A stretch of DNA of 64,000 bases from the NCBI RefSeq assembly GCF_009913235.1, contig NZ_CP047897.1:1054001-1118000 (forward strand), in the 5' to 3' direction. The stretch's first letter is position 1, and every line of letters starts with the position of its first letter. The notes under the pieces were generated by a model. That model saw only the letters and a list, made by a program, of their open reading frames with translations. It was not told where the DNA came from and did not search any database. Positions 27,206 to 37,026 of this stretch are shown here, in pieces. The DNA is from Nibribacter ruber. GTDB taxonomy: Bacteria > Bacteroidota > Bacteroidia > Cytophagales > Hymenobacteraceae. The translations under genes and the position numbers were made by a program.

Positions 27206-29671
27206 ATGTCCAACTCTATACTATCGCGCCGCTCGCATGTGGCCGTTTGGATGCTCGCGCTCACCTTGAGCGGGCCGGTCATGGCGCAGGGTACCAAAGA
27301 CCTCAACGTGCCCTACCAGCGCCCCGCAGAATCCATCGCGAAACTAATTGAAGCTCCTTCCACCCCGTCGGTGTCTTTTGACTCTAAGGGCGACTGGATG
27401 CTGGTGATGGAGCGGCCCGGTTACCCGTCAATTGAGGAAGTAGCCGCCCCTGAACTTCGCATTGGCGGCTTGCGCATTAACCCGGCGGTGAACGGTGCCA
27501 GCCGAGGCTCTTCCAACAACAACCTCAAATTGAAGAAGGTAACCGGCGGACAGGAATTCACCATCCAAGGTCTCCCAAACAACGCCAAAATAACGGACGT
27601 GGCCTGGTCACCAGATGAGCAGCACGTTTCCTTCCTGAACACGACCACCAACGGCATTGAACTGTGGGTGATGAACGTGGCCAACCGAACCGCCCGCAAA
27701 CTAACCAATGCCACCATCAATGATGCCTATGGCAACGCCGTGATATGGGCACCAGACAGCAAATCTGTGTTGGTGAAAATGGTGAATCCTAACCGCGGCG
27801 AAGCACCCAAAACCAACACCACGCCGGCCGGTCCCATCATTCAGGAAAACCTGGGCAAAACGGCTGCCTCGCGCACGTATCAGGACCTGTTGAAGAACCG
27901 CACCGACGAGGCCTTGTTTGACTATTACCTCACCAGCCAACTCACGCAGATCAACCTGGACGGCCAGCAAACCAAAATAGGCGAGCAAGGCATCATCCGG
28001 AGCTTCAGCACCTCGCCAGACGGACAATATATATTGGTGGCCATTACCAAGCGCCCTTACTCGTACCTGGTGCCGGCCAACTCGTTCCCGTACACCGTGC
28101 AGGTATGGGATCGCCAGGGCCAGTTGGTGAAACAAATCGCAGACATCCCATCAGGAGAGAATATTCCGGTGGGCTTTAACGCCGTGGCCGCTGGCCCAAG
28201 AAGCGTGAACTGGCGCCCAGACCAACCGGCCACCTTGTATTGGGTAGAAGCCCAGGACGGCGGCAATGACAAGAAAGACGTGCCCGTACGCGACATGGTG
28301 TACATGCAAGCCGCACCTTTCTCTGCCAAACCGGTAGCCTTGGCAGGTACAAAATTACGGTACGCCGGCATCACCTGGGGCAACAATGACCTGGCCCTGG
28401 TGACGGAACGCTGGTGGAGAACCCGCCAGGAGCGCACCACCAAGGTAAAACCAAGCCAGTCCGGTGCTGAGCCGGTGCTTTTGATTGAGCGTTCTTATGA
28501 GGATTTGTACTCAGACCCAGGCACGCCCGTCATGACCAAAAACCAATTCGGCCGCAGCGTCCTGATGACCGATAAGTCTGGCCAGAACCTGTTCATGATC
28601 AGTGAGGGAGGATCACCGCAGGGCAACCGTCCGTTCCTGAGCAAATTCAATCTGGCTACCAAAAAGAATGACATTCTCTGGCGGTCAGAAGCCCCATATT
28701 ATGAGCGCCCGGTAGATGTGCTGAATCCAGAGAAAGGCACCTTCATCACCCGCCGCGAATCTGAAAACGATCCACCCAACTATTACCTTCGGCAGATAGG
28801 CTCCAAGAAGCTCACGGTCGTGACCAAGTTTCCGCACCCCACCCCAGAGTTGATTGGCGTGGACAAGCAGCTGTTGACTTACAAACGCAATGACGGCGTC
28901 ACGCTCACAGCCACGCTCTATACTCCAAAAGGCTACAAGAAAGAGCAAGGCCGTTTGCCCATGCTCCTATGGGCCTACCCGCGCGAGTTCAAGGACGCCG
29001 CCTCTGCCGGTCAGGTGAAAAGCTCTCCGTATGAGTTTACGCGCATCAGCTCTGGCTCTCCCTTGTTCTGGGTGACCCGTGGCTATGCCGTCCTGGACCG
29101 TACAGACATTCCCATTGTGGGCGAAGGCGACGCAGAACCAAATGACACCTATGTAGAGCAACTGGTGGCCAGCGCCAAAGCTGCCATTGACGAGGTCACA
29201 AAAATGGGCATAGCCGATCCTAACCGCGTGGCCGTGGGCGGACACTCTTATGGCGCCTTCATGACCGCTAACTTACTGGCCCATTCAGACCTGTTTGCCG
29301 CCGGTATTGCGCGCAGCGGGGCGTATAACCGTACCTTGACGCCCTTCGGGTTTCAGGCGGAGGAGCGCACGTTCTGGCAGGCACCCGAGGTATATGGCAA
29401 GATGTCGCCGTTCAACTATGCTAATAAAATCAAGACACCTATTCTGTTGATTCACGGCGAGGCCGACAACAACTCAGGCACGTTCCCCATCCAGAGTGAG
29501 CGGTTCTACAATGCCTTAAAAGGCCACGGCGCCACTACCCGCTACGTGGTGTTGCCGGCAGAAAGCCACGGCTACGGCGCCAAGGAATCCATCATGCACA
29601 TGCTCTGGGAAATGGACCAGTGGCTGGAGAAATACGTAAAAAACAAGCCTCAGTCACAGACCATGCGGTAA
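27206..29671 (+). CDS. Prolyl oligopeptidase family (S9) serine peptidase, secreted
   Basis: I place the start at 27206 (MSNSILSRR), giving 821 residues with a signal peptide ending GPVMAQ. The upstream frame would run through a dispersed palindrome. Residues about 60-560 form a beta-propeller (VAWSPDEQHVSFL, SFSTSPDGQYILVAI). The C-terminal hydrolase has nucleophile motif GGHSYGAFM, an Asp in HGEADNNSGTF, and His in AESHGYG. The layout fits the glutamyl-endopeptidase-like S9 group, so it probably acts in the periplasm on short peptides. A terminator follows 26 bp downstream. Confidence 0.93.
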   Translation: MSNSILSRRSHVAVWMLALTLSGPVMAQGTKDLNVPYQRPAESIAKLIEAPSTPSVSFDSKGDWMLVMERPGYPSIEEVAAPELRIGGLRINPAVNGASRGSSNNNLKLKKVTGGQEFTIQGLPNNAKITDVAWSPDEQHVSFLNTTTNGIELWVMNVANRTARKLTNATINDAYGNAVIWAPDSKSVLVKMVNPNRGEAPKTNTTPAGPIIQENLGKTAASRTYQDLLKNRTDEALFDYYLTSQLTQINLDGQQTKIGEQGIIRSFSTSPDGQYILVAITKRPYSYLVPANSFPYTVQVWDRQGQLVKQIADIPSGENIPVGFNAVAAGPRSVNWRPDQPATLYWVEAQDGGNDKKDVPVRDMVYMQAAPFSAKPVALAGTKLRYAGITWGNNDLALVTERWWRTRQERTTKVKPSQSGAEPVLLIERSYEDLYSDPGTPVMTKNQFGRSVLMTDKSGQNLFMISEGGSPQGNRPFLSKFNLATKKNDILWRSEAPYYERPVDVLNPEKGTFITRRESENDPPNYYLRQIGSKKLTVVTKFPHPTPELIGVDKQLLTYKRNDGVTLTATLYTPKGYKKEQGRLPMLLWAYPREFKDAASAGQVKSSPYEFTRISSGSPLFWVTRGYAVLDRTDIPIVGEGDAEPNDTYVEQLVASAKAAIDEVTKMGIADPNRVAVGGHSYGAFMTANLLAHSDLFAAGIARSGAYNRTLTPFGFQAEERTFWQAPEVYGKMSPFNYANKIKTPILLIHGEADNNSGTFPIQSERFYNALKGHGATTRYVVLPAESHGYGAKESIMHMLWEMDQWLEKYVKNKPQSQTMR

Positions 29672-29697
29672 GGTTTTCCTAATAAAAATTTAATCCA

Positions 29698-29727
29698 GAA
29701 ACGCCTCACGAAACCGTGGGGCGTTTC
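29698..29727 (+). terminator. Hairpin after S9 peptidase gene
   Basis: GAAACGCCTCACG pairs imperfectly with CGTGGGGCGTTTC around a short loop. The following bases are only modestly T-rich, so termination strength is uncertain. Confidence 0.6.
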
Positions 29728-29759
29728 CGTTTAAAGCGTGGAAAGCGGCAACAATGGCG

Positions 29760-29767
29760 TATCTTTG
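29760..29767 (+). promoter_or_regulatory. Putative -7 box upstream of the 29845 gene
   Basis: TATCTTTG matches TAnnTTTG exactly and lies 77 bp before the chosen start codon. No TTTG -33 box is seen at the usual distance. Confidence 0.35.
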
Positions 29768-29844
29768 CGGTCAGGGTAAACGGCCACAACCCTCTTCCTA
29801 TTGTCAGGGTATACCGTTTCTACTATCATGCGATTTCCAGCCAC

Positions 29845-30258
29845 ATGGTTACAAAAGAATTCAAGAAGCCCAACGGCGATACATATTTGATTGCGGAACG
29901 TGCCGATGATAATTCCTACATCCATGCCCGCTGGATTGGCATACAGACGCTGGAGACGGTGAAAGAAGGTGGTAATTTTTATGTGACCATGCTCAAAGAA
30001 CATCCCTGCCCGCGCCTGCTTAACAACCACAAAGAACTCATTGGCCCCTGGGACATAGCAAATGACTGGATTGTTAAAGAATGGACGCCCCTGGTAATGC
30101 GCCTTGGATTAAAATACATGAGCCAGGTGCTGGCGCCGGGCATCTACGGCAAAATGTCTTTTCACCAGCTGCACCAACACATAGGCGACCAGTTAGAGAT
30201 TAAAATGTTTGAGGAAGAGAAGCCGGCCCTGGATTGGCTTCTTAAGACAGGAAAATAG
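29845..30258 (+). CDS. Small cytoplasmic protein, possibly SpoIIAA/STAS-like (paralogue 1)
   Basis: With the start at 29845 (MVTKEFKKPNG) the protein has 137 residues; an earlier ATG at 29716 lies inside the preceding hairpin. There is no signal peptide or membrane segment. The pattern of four to five beta strands (DTYLIAERADDNSYIHARW) followed by helices and a closing EEEKPALDWLLK helix resembles the next gene and a third protein at 55561. A SpoIIAA-like or STAS-like fold is inferred from this pattern. Function is unknown. Confidence 0.65.
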   Translation: MVTKEFKKPNGDTYLIAERADDNSYIHARWIGIQTLETVKEGGNFYVTMLKEHPCPRLLNNHKELIGPWDIANDWIVKEWTPLVMRLGLKYMSQVLAPGIYGKMSFHQLHQHIGDQLEIKMFEEEKPALDWLLKTGK

Positions 30259-30280
30259 GTTCACCCTTACCTTGTAGCAT

Positions 30281-30697
30281 ATGTTGCAAAAAGCCAAAGA
30301 ATTACACAGCGAAGAGTACGTCAACATCTGGTTCCATGAAGACACCCGCACCCTGGAAATGGAGTGGCTGGACTACGTGAGTTCCTACCGGTTCAGGCCG
30401 ACGCTAGAACAGGCACTGGACCTGGCCGTAGCGCACAATGCGCGCTATTGGCTGGCCAACCGCGTAGAAATGCGAGAACTGGGCGACTCTGACCGCCTAT
30501 GGCTCACCACTACCTGGCTGCCCAAGTTTCTGGAGTACAACTTTAAGAAGATGGCGGTAGTGGAACCAGAAAATTGCCTGCACCGCGTGTTTGAAGACCA
30601 GATGTTGCACAACACCAACGGCAAACCGGTAGAGATCAAATGCTTCCAGAAGCGCACTGAAGCACTGGACTGGATTGAGGAAGACTTCAACTTATAA
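30281..30697 (+). CDS. Small cytoplasmic protein, possibly SpoIIAA/STAS-like (paralogue 2)
   Basis: The protein has 138 residues, no signal and no membrane segment. It aligns loosely with its neighbour 22 bp upstream: a strand-rich N-terminus (EEYVNIWFHEDTRTLEMEW), a central helix ending ANRVEMRELGDSD, and a C-terminal RTEALDWIEEDF matching ALDWLLKTG. The pair is probably cotranscribed. Its last 6 bp overlap the convergent reductase gene. I do not recognise a function. Confidence 0.7.
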   Translation: MLQKAKELHSEEYVNIWFHEDTRTLEMEWLDYVSSYRFRPTLEQALDLAVAHNARYWLANRVEMRELGDSDRLWLTTTWLPKFLEYNFKKMAVVEPENCLHRVFEDQMLHNTNGKPVEIKCFQKRTEALDWIEEDFNL

Positions 30698-31738
30698 CTC
30701 CAACGTCACATCACCGCCCACCGGATGCCCCACGCAGGTTAAAACGTAGCCTTGGTCCAGCTTTTTCTGGGTAAGCACCTCGTTGTAGGACATCCAGACC
30801 TGGCCTTGGGCGCAGCGCGCGGCGCAGTTTCCGCATTTACCCACCTCGCAGCTATACGGCAAGGATATTCCCGCTTTTTGGGCTGCCTGCAAAATGGTGT
30901 CTGGGTACTGCGCCCAGAAGTGGTGCGTCTCCTTCTGCCACACCAATTCAATTTTATGCCTGTCCTTATCTGGCGGCGTAGCTTTTAGGTGTACTTTCTG
31001 GGTGCTGAAGGTCTCCTTTCTGATGTTCTCAAACGGCACCTGTGCCCCGCGTAATCCATAGGTACACATGCGCATGTAGTTTTCTGGGCCGCAGACGTAG
31101 GCCAGCAGCTGCTCTGGAGGAACAAGGGCCATTTCCTTTACCAGTTTTTCCAACAGATTCTTATGCAGGCGCGCCTGGTCTAGCTTAGGGGCATCACTGT
31201 ACAACAGGCGCATGTGAAATCGCTCTGGAAAGGCTTTCTGCAACGCTAGCAACTCTTTCTTGTAAATAGTAAGCCTTTCTGTCTGATTGCTGTACACCAA
31301 TACAACCGGCAAGGGAGCGTGCGCGGCCAACACCGTTTTCAAGAGGGAAAAGATGGGCGTAATGCCACTGCCCGCGGCGAAGAAGAAGAGTTGGCCTACT
31401 GTAGAAAGTTCTTCGGGGAGGGTGAAGAATCCGGCCGCTCCAATGGTCAGCACCTGGTCTCCTACTTTGGCATGGTCTACCAGATACCGCGAGAAGGCCC
31501 CGTTGGAAAGGCGCTTCACGCCAATGGCTAAAGGCTCCTGCAGGTCTGGGGAAGAGGTGATGGAATAAGACCGCCGTATCTCTGCCCTATGCGGTTGCGC
31601 CGGTAGCACCAAAGTTAAATACTGACCCGCCAGGTAAGCAATTTGAGAAGACTCGGGTCCGGAAAACTCAAACGTCTTCACGCCAGGCACCTCTTCTCTG
31701 ATGCGCGAAATGGTCAAGGGAATGTACGGGGAGTTCAT
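30692..31738 (-). CDS. Ferredoxin-NADP reductase-type flavoprotein with C-terminal 2Fe-2S domain (PaaE-like)
   Basis: The 348-residue protein has three modules. The FAD domain carries RRSYSITSSPD near residue 54. The NAD(P) domain has FAAGSGITPIFSLLK near residue 118. The C-terminal plant-type ferredoxin has the cluster motif CEVGKCGNCAARC near residue 297. This matches electron-transfer subunits such as PaaE or Hmp-like reductases. No oxygenase genes lie nearby, so the partner is unknown and I do not assign phenylacetate metabolism. Confidence 0.9.
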   Translation of the reverse strand: MNSPYIPLTISRIREEVPGVKTFEFSGPESSQIAYLAGQYLTLVLPAQPHRAEIRRSYSITSSPDLQEPLAIGVKRLSNGAFSRYLVDHAKVGDQVLTIGAAGFFTLPEELSTVGQLFFFAAGSGITPIFSLLKTVLAAHAPLPVVLVYSNQTERLTIYKKELLALQKAFPERFHMRLLYSDAPKLDQARLHKNLLEKLVKEMALVPPEQLLAYVCGPENYMRMCTYGLRGAQVPFENIRKETFSTQKVHLKATPPDKDRHKIELVWQKETHHFWAQYPDTILQAAQKAGISLPYSCEVGKCGNCAARCAQGQVWMSYNEVLTQKKLDQGYVLTCVGHPVGGDVTLEL

Positions 31739-31836
31739 ACTGCAGGCACGGTCACTAGTTCTGGCAAGGTATACGCAAAACCCGAATTTCTAATCTCTTC
31801 TTCCTGCAAACCATTTACTTTCCTCTGTACCTATGC

Positions 31837-31874
31837 CGTTTTTGGCCTGTTTTCCAGAAAACAGGCCAAAAACG
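31837..31874. repeat. Dispersed 38-bp palindrome, copy 10
   Basis: Arms CGTTTTTGGCCTGTTTTC and GAAAACAGGCCAAAAACG are perfectly complementary over 18 bp with a CA centre. This is the consensus copy. A separate terminator hairpin follows 8 bp later. Confidence 0.95.
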
Positions 31875-31882
31875 ACGCATTA

Positions 31883-31912
31883 AAAATGGCCACCTGTACA
31901 AGTGGCCATTTT
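31883..31912 (-). terminator. Terminator of the EamA transporter gene
   Basis: AAAATGGCCACTTG and its complement form a near-perfect stem ending in runs of A and T, so it can work in both directions. It begins 3 bp past the EamA stop codon. Confidence 0.8.
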
Positions 31913-31915
31913 AAT

Positions 31916-32815
31916 TTATAAGGTAGCTAGTTGCTTTTTCCGTTTCAGGTTGGGAAGTACCAAAGCCAGAAGAATCACCAAGACGCCCATCCACCGTAGT
32001 GTGGTCACAGGCTCCTGTAACACAAAGTACGACATGGCCACCGCCACCGGCAACTCCACCGTGCTCAGAATGGAGCTTAACACTACCCCCGCCTTGGGAA
32101 TGCCCTTTGCAAACAACACCGGCGGAATCACGGCGGCAAACAAGGCAAACACCAGACCCAACGCTCCCAATCCTTCTTGCAAACTGCCATTGATTAAAAA
32201 CTCCGGCGGAAACACGAGGAACACCAATATGGCAGACCCTGTAATCATCCAGGCACTCTTCTTCACCGGCGACAGTTCATTGCCCACCCGGCCGTTCACA
32301 ATTAAGAAGATACTGTACCCCAGCGCTGCCAACATCCCAAACCCGATGCCCGCCCAGCTCAAATTCTCTACCTGCGTTTCCAACATGCCACTGGCCAAGA
32401 CCGTTCCGCCCAACACCAGCACCACGGCCATCATTTGCAGCCAGGTAGGTTTCTTCTTGAAGAGCACAGCCTCCAAGAGCATGCTTATCCAAGTGAACTG
32501 CATGAGCAGAATAATGGCCACCGATGCCTGCGTCATCTGCACACACTGATAATAGGCCATGCTCACCAGACCGTTGGTAGTACCGGCCAGAATTAGTTTC
32601 CAGGTGGGGGTTGTTTGCGGTTGCTGCTGCGCCCTAAATGATTTAGAACGGGTCTGCAGGAAATAGAGCGGCCACAGGATGAGCAGGGCGAAGAATGCCT
32701 GTGAACCGGTCACATCGCCCAGGGTATAGCCTTGCTTGTAGGCCAGCTTCACAAACGTAGACACCACGCCAAAACTGCACGCGCCCAAAAACACCAATAA
32801 TCCGCCTCTAAACAT
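31916..32815 (-). CDS. EamA/DMT superfamily transporter
   Basis: The protein has 299 residues with ten predicted membrane segments in two EamA repeats of five (first repeat from FLGACSFGVVSTFVKLAY, second from WAGIGFGMLAALGYSIFL). A short charged linker near residue 125 (LFKKKPTW) separates them. Members export amino acids, metabolites or unknown small molecules. The substrate cannot be told from sequence. The gene stands alone between a divergent msrA and its own terminator. Confidence 0.88.
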   Translation of the reverse strand: MFRGGLLVFLGACSFGVVSTFVKLAYKQGYTLGDVTGSQAFFALLILWPLYFLQTRSKSFRAQQQPQTTPTWKLILAGTTNGLVSMAYYQCVQMTQASVAIILLMQFTWISMLLEAVLFKKKPTWLQMMAVVLVLGGTVLASGMLETQVENLSWAGIGFGMLAALGYSIFLIVNGRVGNELSPVKKSAWMITGSAILVFLVFPPEFLINGSLQEGLGALGLVFALFAAVIPPVLFAKGIPKAGVVLSSILSTVELPVAVAMSYFVLQEPVTTLRWMGVLVILLALVLPNLKRKKQLATL

Positions 32816-32933
32816 CTAGTCTTTCTTTGTTGTAACCCCTTAGACAAAAGGGCTGCAAAGGTAGCGCTTTTAGAGACAGTTTCCACGCTCTGCGTTGAGA
32901 TGGTTCCTTATTGCCTTTGCGCAAAGGGAAACC

Positions 32934-32971
32934 CGTTTTTGGTCTATTTCCTAGAAAATAGGCCAAAAACG
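32934..32971. repeat. Dispersed 38-bp palindrome, copy 11
   Basis: Arms CGTTTTTGGTCTATTTCC and GAAAATAGGCCAAAAACG keep pairing through a CTA/TAG change and a G-T pair, with a CTAG-type centre. It lies between the divergent EamA and msrA genes. Confidence 0.92.
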
Positions 32972-33050
32972 GCATTCACTTAAGTAAAATATTTTTACCC
33001 AAGCAGATATGCCGTACTGCAAAAGGTACTCTTTCTAACATCAAAGGCAT

Positions 33051-33695
33051 ATGGCTACTATTCAAACCCCACCTACCTTGGAAACAGCTACCTTCTCTAT
33101 GGGCTGTTTCTGGAAACCAGAGGCCCTTTTTGGGGCAGTGCCCGGGGTAGTGTCCACCAGCGCGGGATACGCGGGAGGCACCTCTCCTGCTCCCACGTAT
33201 TGGCACCTGAAAGACCATCTGGAAACTGTACAAGTCACTTTTGAGGCTACCCAACTCAGCTTTGAAGAACTGCTGGCCCTCTTCTTTATCCATCATTCAG
33301 CCACCAGAATTGCCCCTAAGCGACAGTACGCCTCGGCTGTCTTTTATCACTCTCCCGTCCAGCAAAATGCCATAGAAAAGGCCATTCAAGCGGAGGAAGC
33401 GCGGCAACCAGAAAAAATACAGACGCTGGTGCTGCCTTTTACCCAGTACCACCTGGCAGAAGAACGTCACCAAAAGTGGAATTTGAAAAGGGTTCCTCCC
33501 CTCCTGCAAGAACTTCAGGTCTATTACCCAGATGAATTGACATTCAACGCAGCTACAACTGTAGCTAGAGTAAACGGCTTTGTTGCCGGGTTTGGAACGG
33601 AGGCGCACATAACCGCAGAATTGGAATGCTTTGGATTATCAGGTGTCGCCCAGGACGTGTTATGGCAGAAGTGGAAACAAGCTCGTCTTGCTTAG
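33051..33695 (+). CDS. msrA: Peptide-methionine (S)-S-oxide reductase
   Basis: The 214-residue protein has the MsrA active-site motif GCFW with Cys19, followed by VVSTSAGYAGGTSPAPTY and FFIHHSATR. The usual GCFWGxE sequence is GCFWKPE here, a mild variation. A Cys in ELECFGLSG near the C-terminus may be the resolving residue. It repairs methionine-S-sulfoxide using thioredoxin. MsrB lies 540 bp away on the opposite strand, so the two repair enzymes are neighbours but not cotranscribed. Confidence 0.93.
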   Translation: MATIQTPPTLETATFSMGCFWKPEALFGAVPGVVSTSAGYAGGTSPAPTYWHLKDHLETVQVTFEATQLSFEELLALFFIHHSATRIAPKRQYASAVFYHSPVQQNAIEKAIQAEEARQPEKIQTLVLPFTQYHLAEERHQKWNLKRVPPLLQELQVYYPDELTFNAATTVARVNGFVAGFGTEAHITAELECFGLSGVAQDVLWQKWKQARLA

Positions 33696-34164
33696 TCCTA
33701 TTTAACATATTTTTACAGATACACTCTTACATTTTAGCCTGTTTCCCAAAACTGTCCCTTTTGCATCGTTCCGTGGAAGGTCATGGTTTTACGCAGCAGG
33801 ACAACCTCCATCTGCCAGGAACTCTCCATTGCAACAAGGAAACGCTTCATTTCCCGATAGAATTGCTTTGGGAGGAGAGGCGCATGATTTCCATGGGCTT
33901 ACGTCGTAATGGAAATACAACGCTACATCAGAAGAAAAGGTGATATGTCTAAGTTTGAAAATCGAACCGCCAGCGCACGGGAGCGTGCACCAGTATCAAA
34001 GGGCAAGCTGAGAATGGCGGAAGGCGGTGGTTGGTGGGATCACTAACAACGGAAAACGGCAAACCCACTGACCATAATCCAAACAAGAAAGGACAGAATT
34101 AGGCAGCGGCGGAGGTATTAAGTATCGCGCAAAAACAATCACTACAAAAACAACCAGCCCTAAA
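33696..34164. other. Gene-free stretch between msrA and the msrB terminator
   Basis: No open frame here has convincing protein character. At 33732-33764 the bases TTTTAGCCTGTTTCCCAAAA recall the left half of the dispersed palindrome, but the right half is lost, so it may be a decayed copy. Otherwise I see nothing. Confidence 0.4.
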
Positions 34165-34198
34165 AAGCCCCTGGAAAACAATTGCTTTCCAAGGGCTT
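34165..34198 (-). terminator. Intrinsic terminator after msrB
   Basis: On the minus strand AAGCCCTTGGAAA pairs with TTTCCAGGGGCTT around an 8-base loop and is followed by a T run. It lies 38 bp past the msrB stop. Confidence 0.85.
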
Positions 34199-34235
34199 AA
34201 CTCTTGATAACAAAGGCAATCTGTTAAAGAGGGAA

Positions 34236-34622
34236 TCAGCCTTCTTTCTTCTCCGGGACAAAGGCCATAGAAATGGAGTTCACGCAGTGGCGGGTGTTCT
34301 TGGCGGTGAAACGCTCGCCTAAGAAAACGTGGCCCAGGTGACCGCCGCAGTTGGAGCAGACAATCTCGGTGCGGCTGCCATCTGCGTCTGGGACGCGGGT
34401 GACGGCCCCCGGAATCTCATCGTCAAAGCTGGGCCAGCCGCAGTGGGCGTCAAACTTGTCTTCAGCGCGGTAAAGCGGGGCGTTGCATTGGCGGCAGATA
34501 TAGGTGCCAGGTTCTTTGATGTTGTACAGTTTTCCAGTGAAGGGGCGCTCGGTGCCTTTGCGTAAAATGACGTACTCTTCTTCGGGGCTGAGGTCGTTAT
34601 ATTTCTTCGGTTCGTTTTCCAT
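34236..34622 (-). CDS. msrB: Peptide-methionine (R)-S-oxide reductase
   Basis: Starting at 34622 ([10 protein letters not shown]) gives 128 residues, the normal MsrB length; an in-frame extension to 34715 adds an unrelated N-terminus. Two zinc CxxC motifs are present ([11 protein letters not shown] and [11 protein letters not shown]). The catalytic Cys lies in [13 protein letters not shown], with GWPSFDDEI as a family block. It reduces methionine-R-sulfoxide in the cytoplasm. A dispersed palindrome lies in its upstream region. Confidence 0.95.
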   Translation of the reverse strand: MENEPKKYNDLSPEEEYVILRKGTERPFTGKLYNIKEPGTYICRQCNAPLYRAEDKFDAHCGWPSFDDEIPGAVTRVPDADGSRTEIVCSNCGGHLGHVFLGERFTAKNTRHCVNSISMAFVPEKKEG

Positions 34623-34719
34623 GGGTTGCAGGTTTTGTTGGTACAATACTACTATAGAACGGGCAAAGAGAGGCATTCCGTTCCTATCCTTGAAGATACC
34701 AGAACGGCCAATCATGTTT

Positions 34720-34757
34720 CGTTTTTGGCCTGTTTTCCAGAAAAGAGGCTAAAAACG
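34720..34757. repeat. Dispersed 38-bp palindrome, copy 12
   Basis: Arms CGTTTTTGGCCTGTTTTC and GAAAAGAGGCTAAAAACG flank a CCAG-type centre. It lies between msrB and the PH-domain gene, both on the minus strand. Confidence 0.9.
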
Positions 34758-34807
34758 AAGGAAAGCCTAGTTATTAACAAGTTGGCAGTGATCATGTTTA
34801 CAGCAAG

Positions 34808-35185
34808 TTATAAAACGTGCTGCGCCAGAACATTCTGCACATCATACACATTCACGCTCTTATTAAACTTCTTTTTGATGCTAGGGTTGGCCTCGCTGGA
34901 AATCCAGATTTTGAGTTCGGCGTCCAGCTCAAACGTGCCCGATGTCTCTACACTGAACCTGGAGATGCTTCTATAGGATATGGACAGGTATTCTACCTTG
35001 CTGCCGGTCAGGCCCTGATGGTCTACCAGAATCAAGCGCTTGGTGGTGAAGATAAACGTGTCCCGGAGCAGCTTAAAGCCCAGCTCAATGTCCTCGCCGG
35101 GAATTAACAGCTTACCATAGTCTTTCAAAAGATTCTCTTTGGACACAGCGCCAGCGTTGCCCATGATTGCAGAAAGTAAACCCAT
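34808..35185 (-). CDS. Bacterial PH-domain protein
   Basis: This 125-residue cytoplasmic protein matches the bacterial pleckstrin-homology family (bPH): DTFIFTTKRLILVDHQG, then YRSISRFSVETSGTFELDAELKIWI, and a C-terminal helix VNVYDVQNVLAQHVL. Members of this type form ring oligomers in structures I recall, but a cellular role is unclear. An AT-rich tandem AAATTAG repeat lies immediately upstream at 35190-35217. Confidence 0.85.
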   Translation of the reverse strand: MGLLSAIMGNAGAVSKENLLKDYGKLLIPGEDIELGFKLLRDTFIFTTKRLILVDHQGLTGSKVEYLSISYRSISRFSVETSGTFELDAELKIWISSEANPSIKKKFNKSVNVYDVQNVLAQHVL

Positions 35186-35189
35186 AGGT

Positions 35190-35217
35190 TGAATTAGAAA
35201 TTAGAAATTAGAAATTA
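35190..35217. repeat. Short AT-rich tandem repeat
   Basis: Four near-copies of the 7-base unit AAATTAG run in tandem just upstream of the PH-domain gene start. The meaning is unclear; it could affect promoter spacing. Confidence 0.6.
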
Positions 35218-35246
35218 AAGGATACTGCTATTGGATTAACCTGGTT

Positions 35247-36188
35247 TTAAGTGACCTTTAGGCTTTCGGGAAGTAGGGAATCATCTCGTTCCAGGGTTTT
35301 GCGGTCCCAGTGGCCTAATTGCGCGCCAGCTTGGTAGGTGCTCCGCAAAAATGCCAGAAGCGTTTTCTCAGGGTGTTCGGCTTGCTGCACCTCTTGGTAA
35401 GGAAGAATGTACTCTCCCAGCGTGGCATGGTAAAACGCCGAAGCTGGTTGAACCTTGGCCGTTTTATATCCTTCGGGTTCTGGGTACTGGTAGCTGTAAA
35501 AGGCCGGCGAGGGCATAGCCTCATTGCCGGGCCAGAAGCCGCAGCTGCTCACCTCTTTGCAGTACGCCTCCTGGGCCACCCAATCTGGCAAGTGGGGTAC
35601 GCCGCCGGGATGTTTGGGTGCCGCCCTTCCTGAGAACCTGGACACCGCCAAATCAAAGCTTCCCCAGAACAGGTGCACCGGGCTGCATTTGCCTGTAAAC
35701 TCAGCCCTGAAGGTAGTAAGCACCCCTTGGGCCAGGAGGAAGGCGGTATGCAGTTGGCTGGCTTGTGCGGGATTATAGGTGGCATGCACAGAATCTTCTG
35801 CAAACGGAATAGGGTTTTCCAGTTCATTGGGCACTGCATGAATCTCCACCACTAGGCCTATTTCCTGCAGGGTGCTCATGAGCAACCCGTAAAAACCCGC
35901 CACAGACAGATTCGCCAACGGAAAGGTGCGCTCCTCCCCCAGACTGGTGACCACCTGCACCTGGTGCTGCCGAAGGTCCAGGTTAATCTGGAAGTGCTTT
36001 TTCCCGGCGGGCAGATCGCCGGTGGTAAACCCCGAGGGCGTTACTTGCAGAGTCACGTGCCAGGAGTGATTGAGCCAAGGCAGCTGCCCCATTTTTATCT
36101 TGCCCACAATCTGGCACCAGAGATGAAGCGTCTGGTAGGTATCTTTGGCTTCTTCATAAGAGAGTTTGGGCCATTGCTGTTTTTCCAT
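35247..36188 (-). CDS. DUF5996 family protein
   Basis: The 313-residue cytoplasmic protein matches DUF5996: WPKLSYEEAKDTYQTLHLWCQIVGK at the start, then HSWHVTLQVTPSGFTTG, PVHLFWGSFDLAVSRFSGR and SSCGFWPGNEAMPSPAFYSY. No signal or membrane segment is visible. The family has no known activity to my knowledge. Clustered His, Trp and aromatic residues in VHLFWGSFDL suggest a ligand pocket, which is speculation. The gene appears monocistronic. Confidence 0.85.
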   Translation of the reverse strand: MEKQQWPKLSYEEAKDTYQTLHLWCQIVGKIKMGQLPWLNHSWHVTLQVTPSGFTTGDLPAGKKHFQINLDLRQHQVQVVTSLGEERTFPLANLSVAGFYGLLMSTLQEIGLVVEIHAVPNELENPIPFAEDSVHATYNPAQASQLHTAFLLAQGVLTTFRAEFTGKCSPVHLFWGSFDLAVSRFSGRAAPKHPGGVPHLPDWVAQEAYCKEVSSCGFWPGNEAMPSPAFYSYQYPEPEGYKTAKVQPASAFYHATLGEYILPYQEVQQAEHPEKTLLAFLRSTYQAGAQLGHWDRKTLERDDSLLPESLKVT

Positions 36189-36283
36189 GCTTACTTAAAC
36201 GAGACCAATTCGGGATTGGCCTTGTAAAATACATTTCTATAACTACTTGTCCACCAAATAGCTTGGTATGGCTCAAATAAAAA

Positions 36284-36325
36284 CTCCCGTAGCCGCTCCC
36301 TTCTTGAAAGGACCTACTACGGGAG
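36284..36325 (-). terminator. Terminator after the Asn/Lys-rich secreted protein gene
   Basis: CTCCCGTAG and CTACGGGAG pair around a long, partly folded loop. On the minus strand the stem is followed by TTTTTATTT. It lies 56 bp past the stop codon. Confidence 0.75.
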
Positions 36326-36380
36326 CTAAGGAAAATGCAGAAGTGACGTATCCTTATTGTTGGGATGTGCTGCTGGAAAT

Positions 36381-37013
<633 letters not shown>

Positions 37014-37026
37014 GGAAGGGGCTTTC

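Noticed and set aside
33732-33764. Possible additional palindrome copy
   Set aside because: Only the left half resembles the element; the right half does not pair, so it was not counted.
33626-33943. 105-codon open frame after msrA
   Set aside because: It overlaps the end of msrA in another frame, and its product has no domain, signal or composition typical of a protein.
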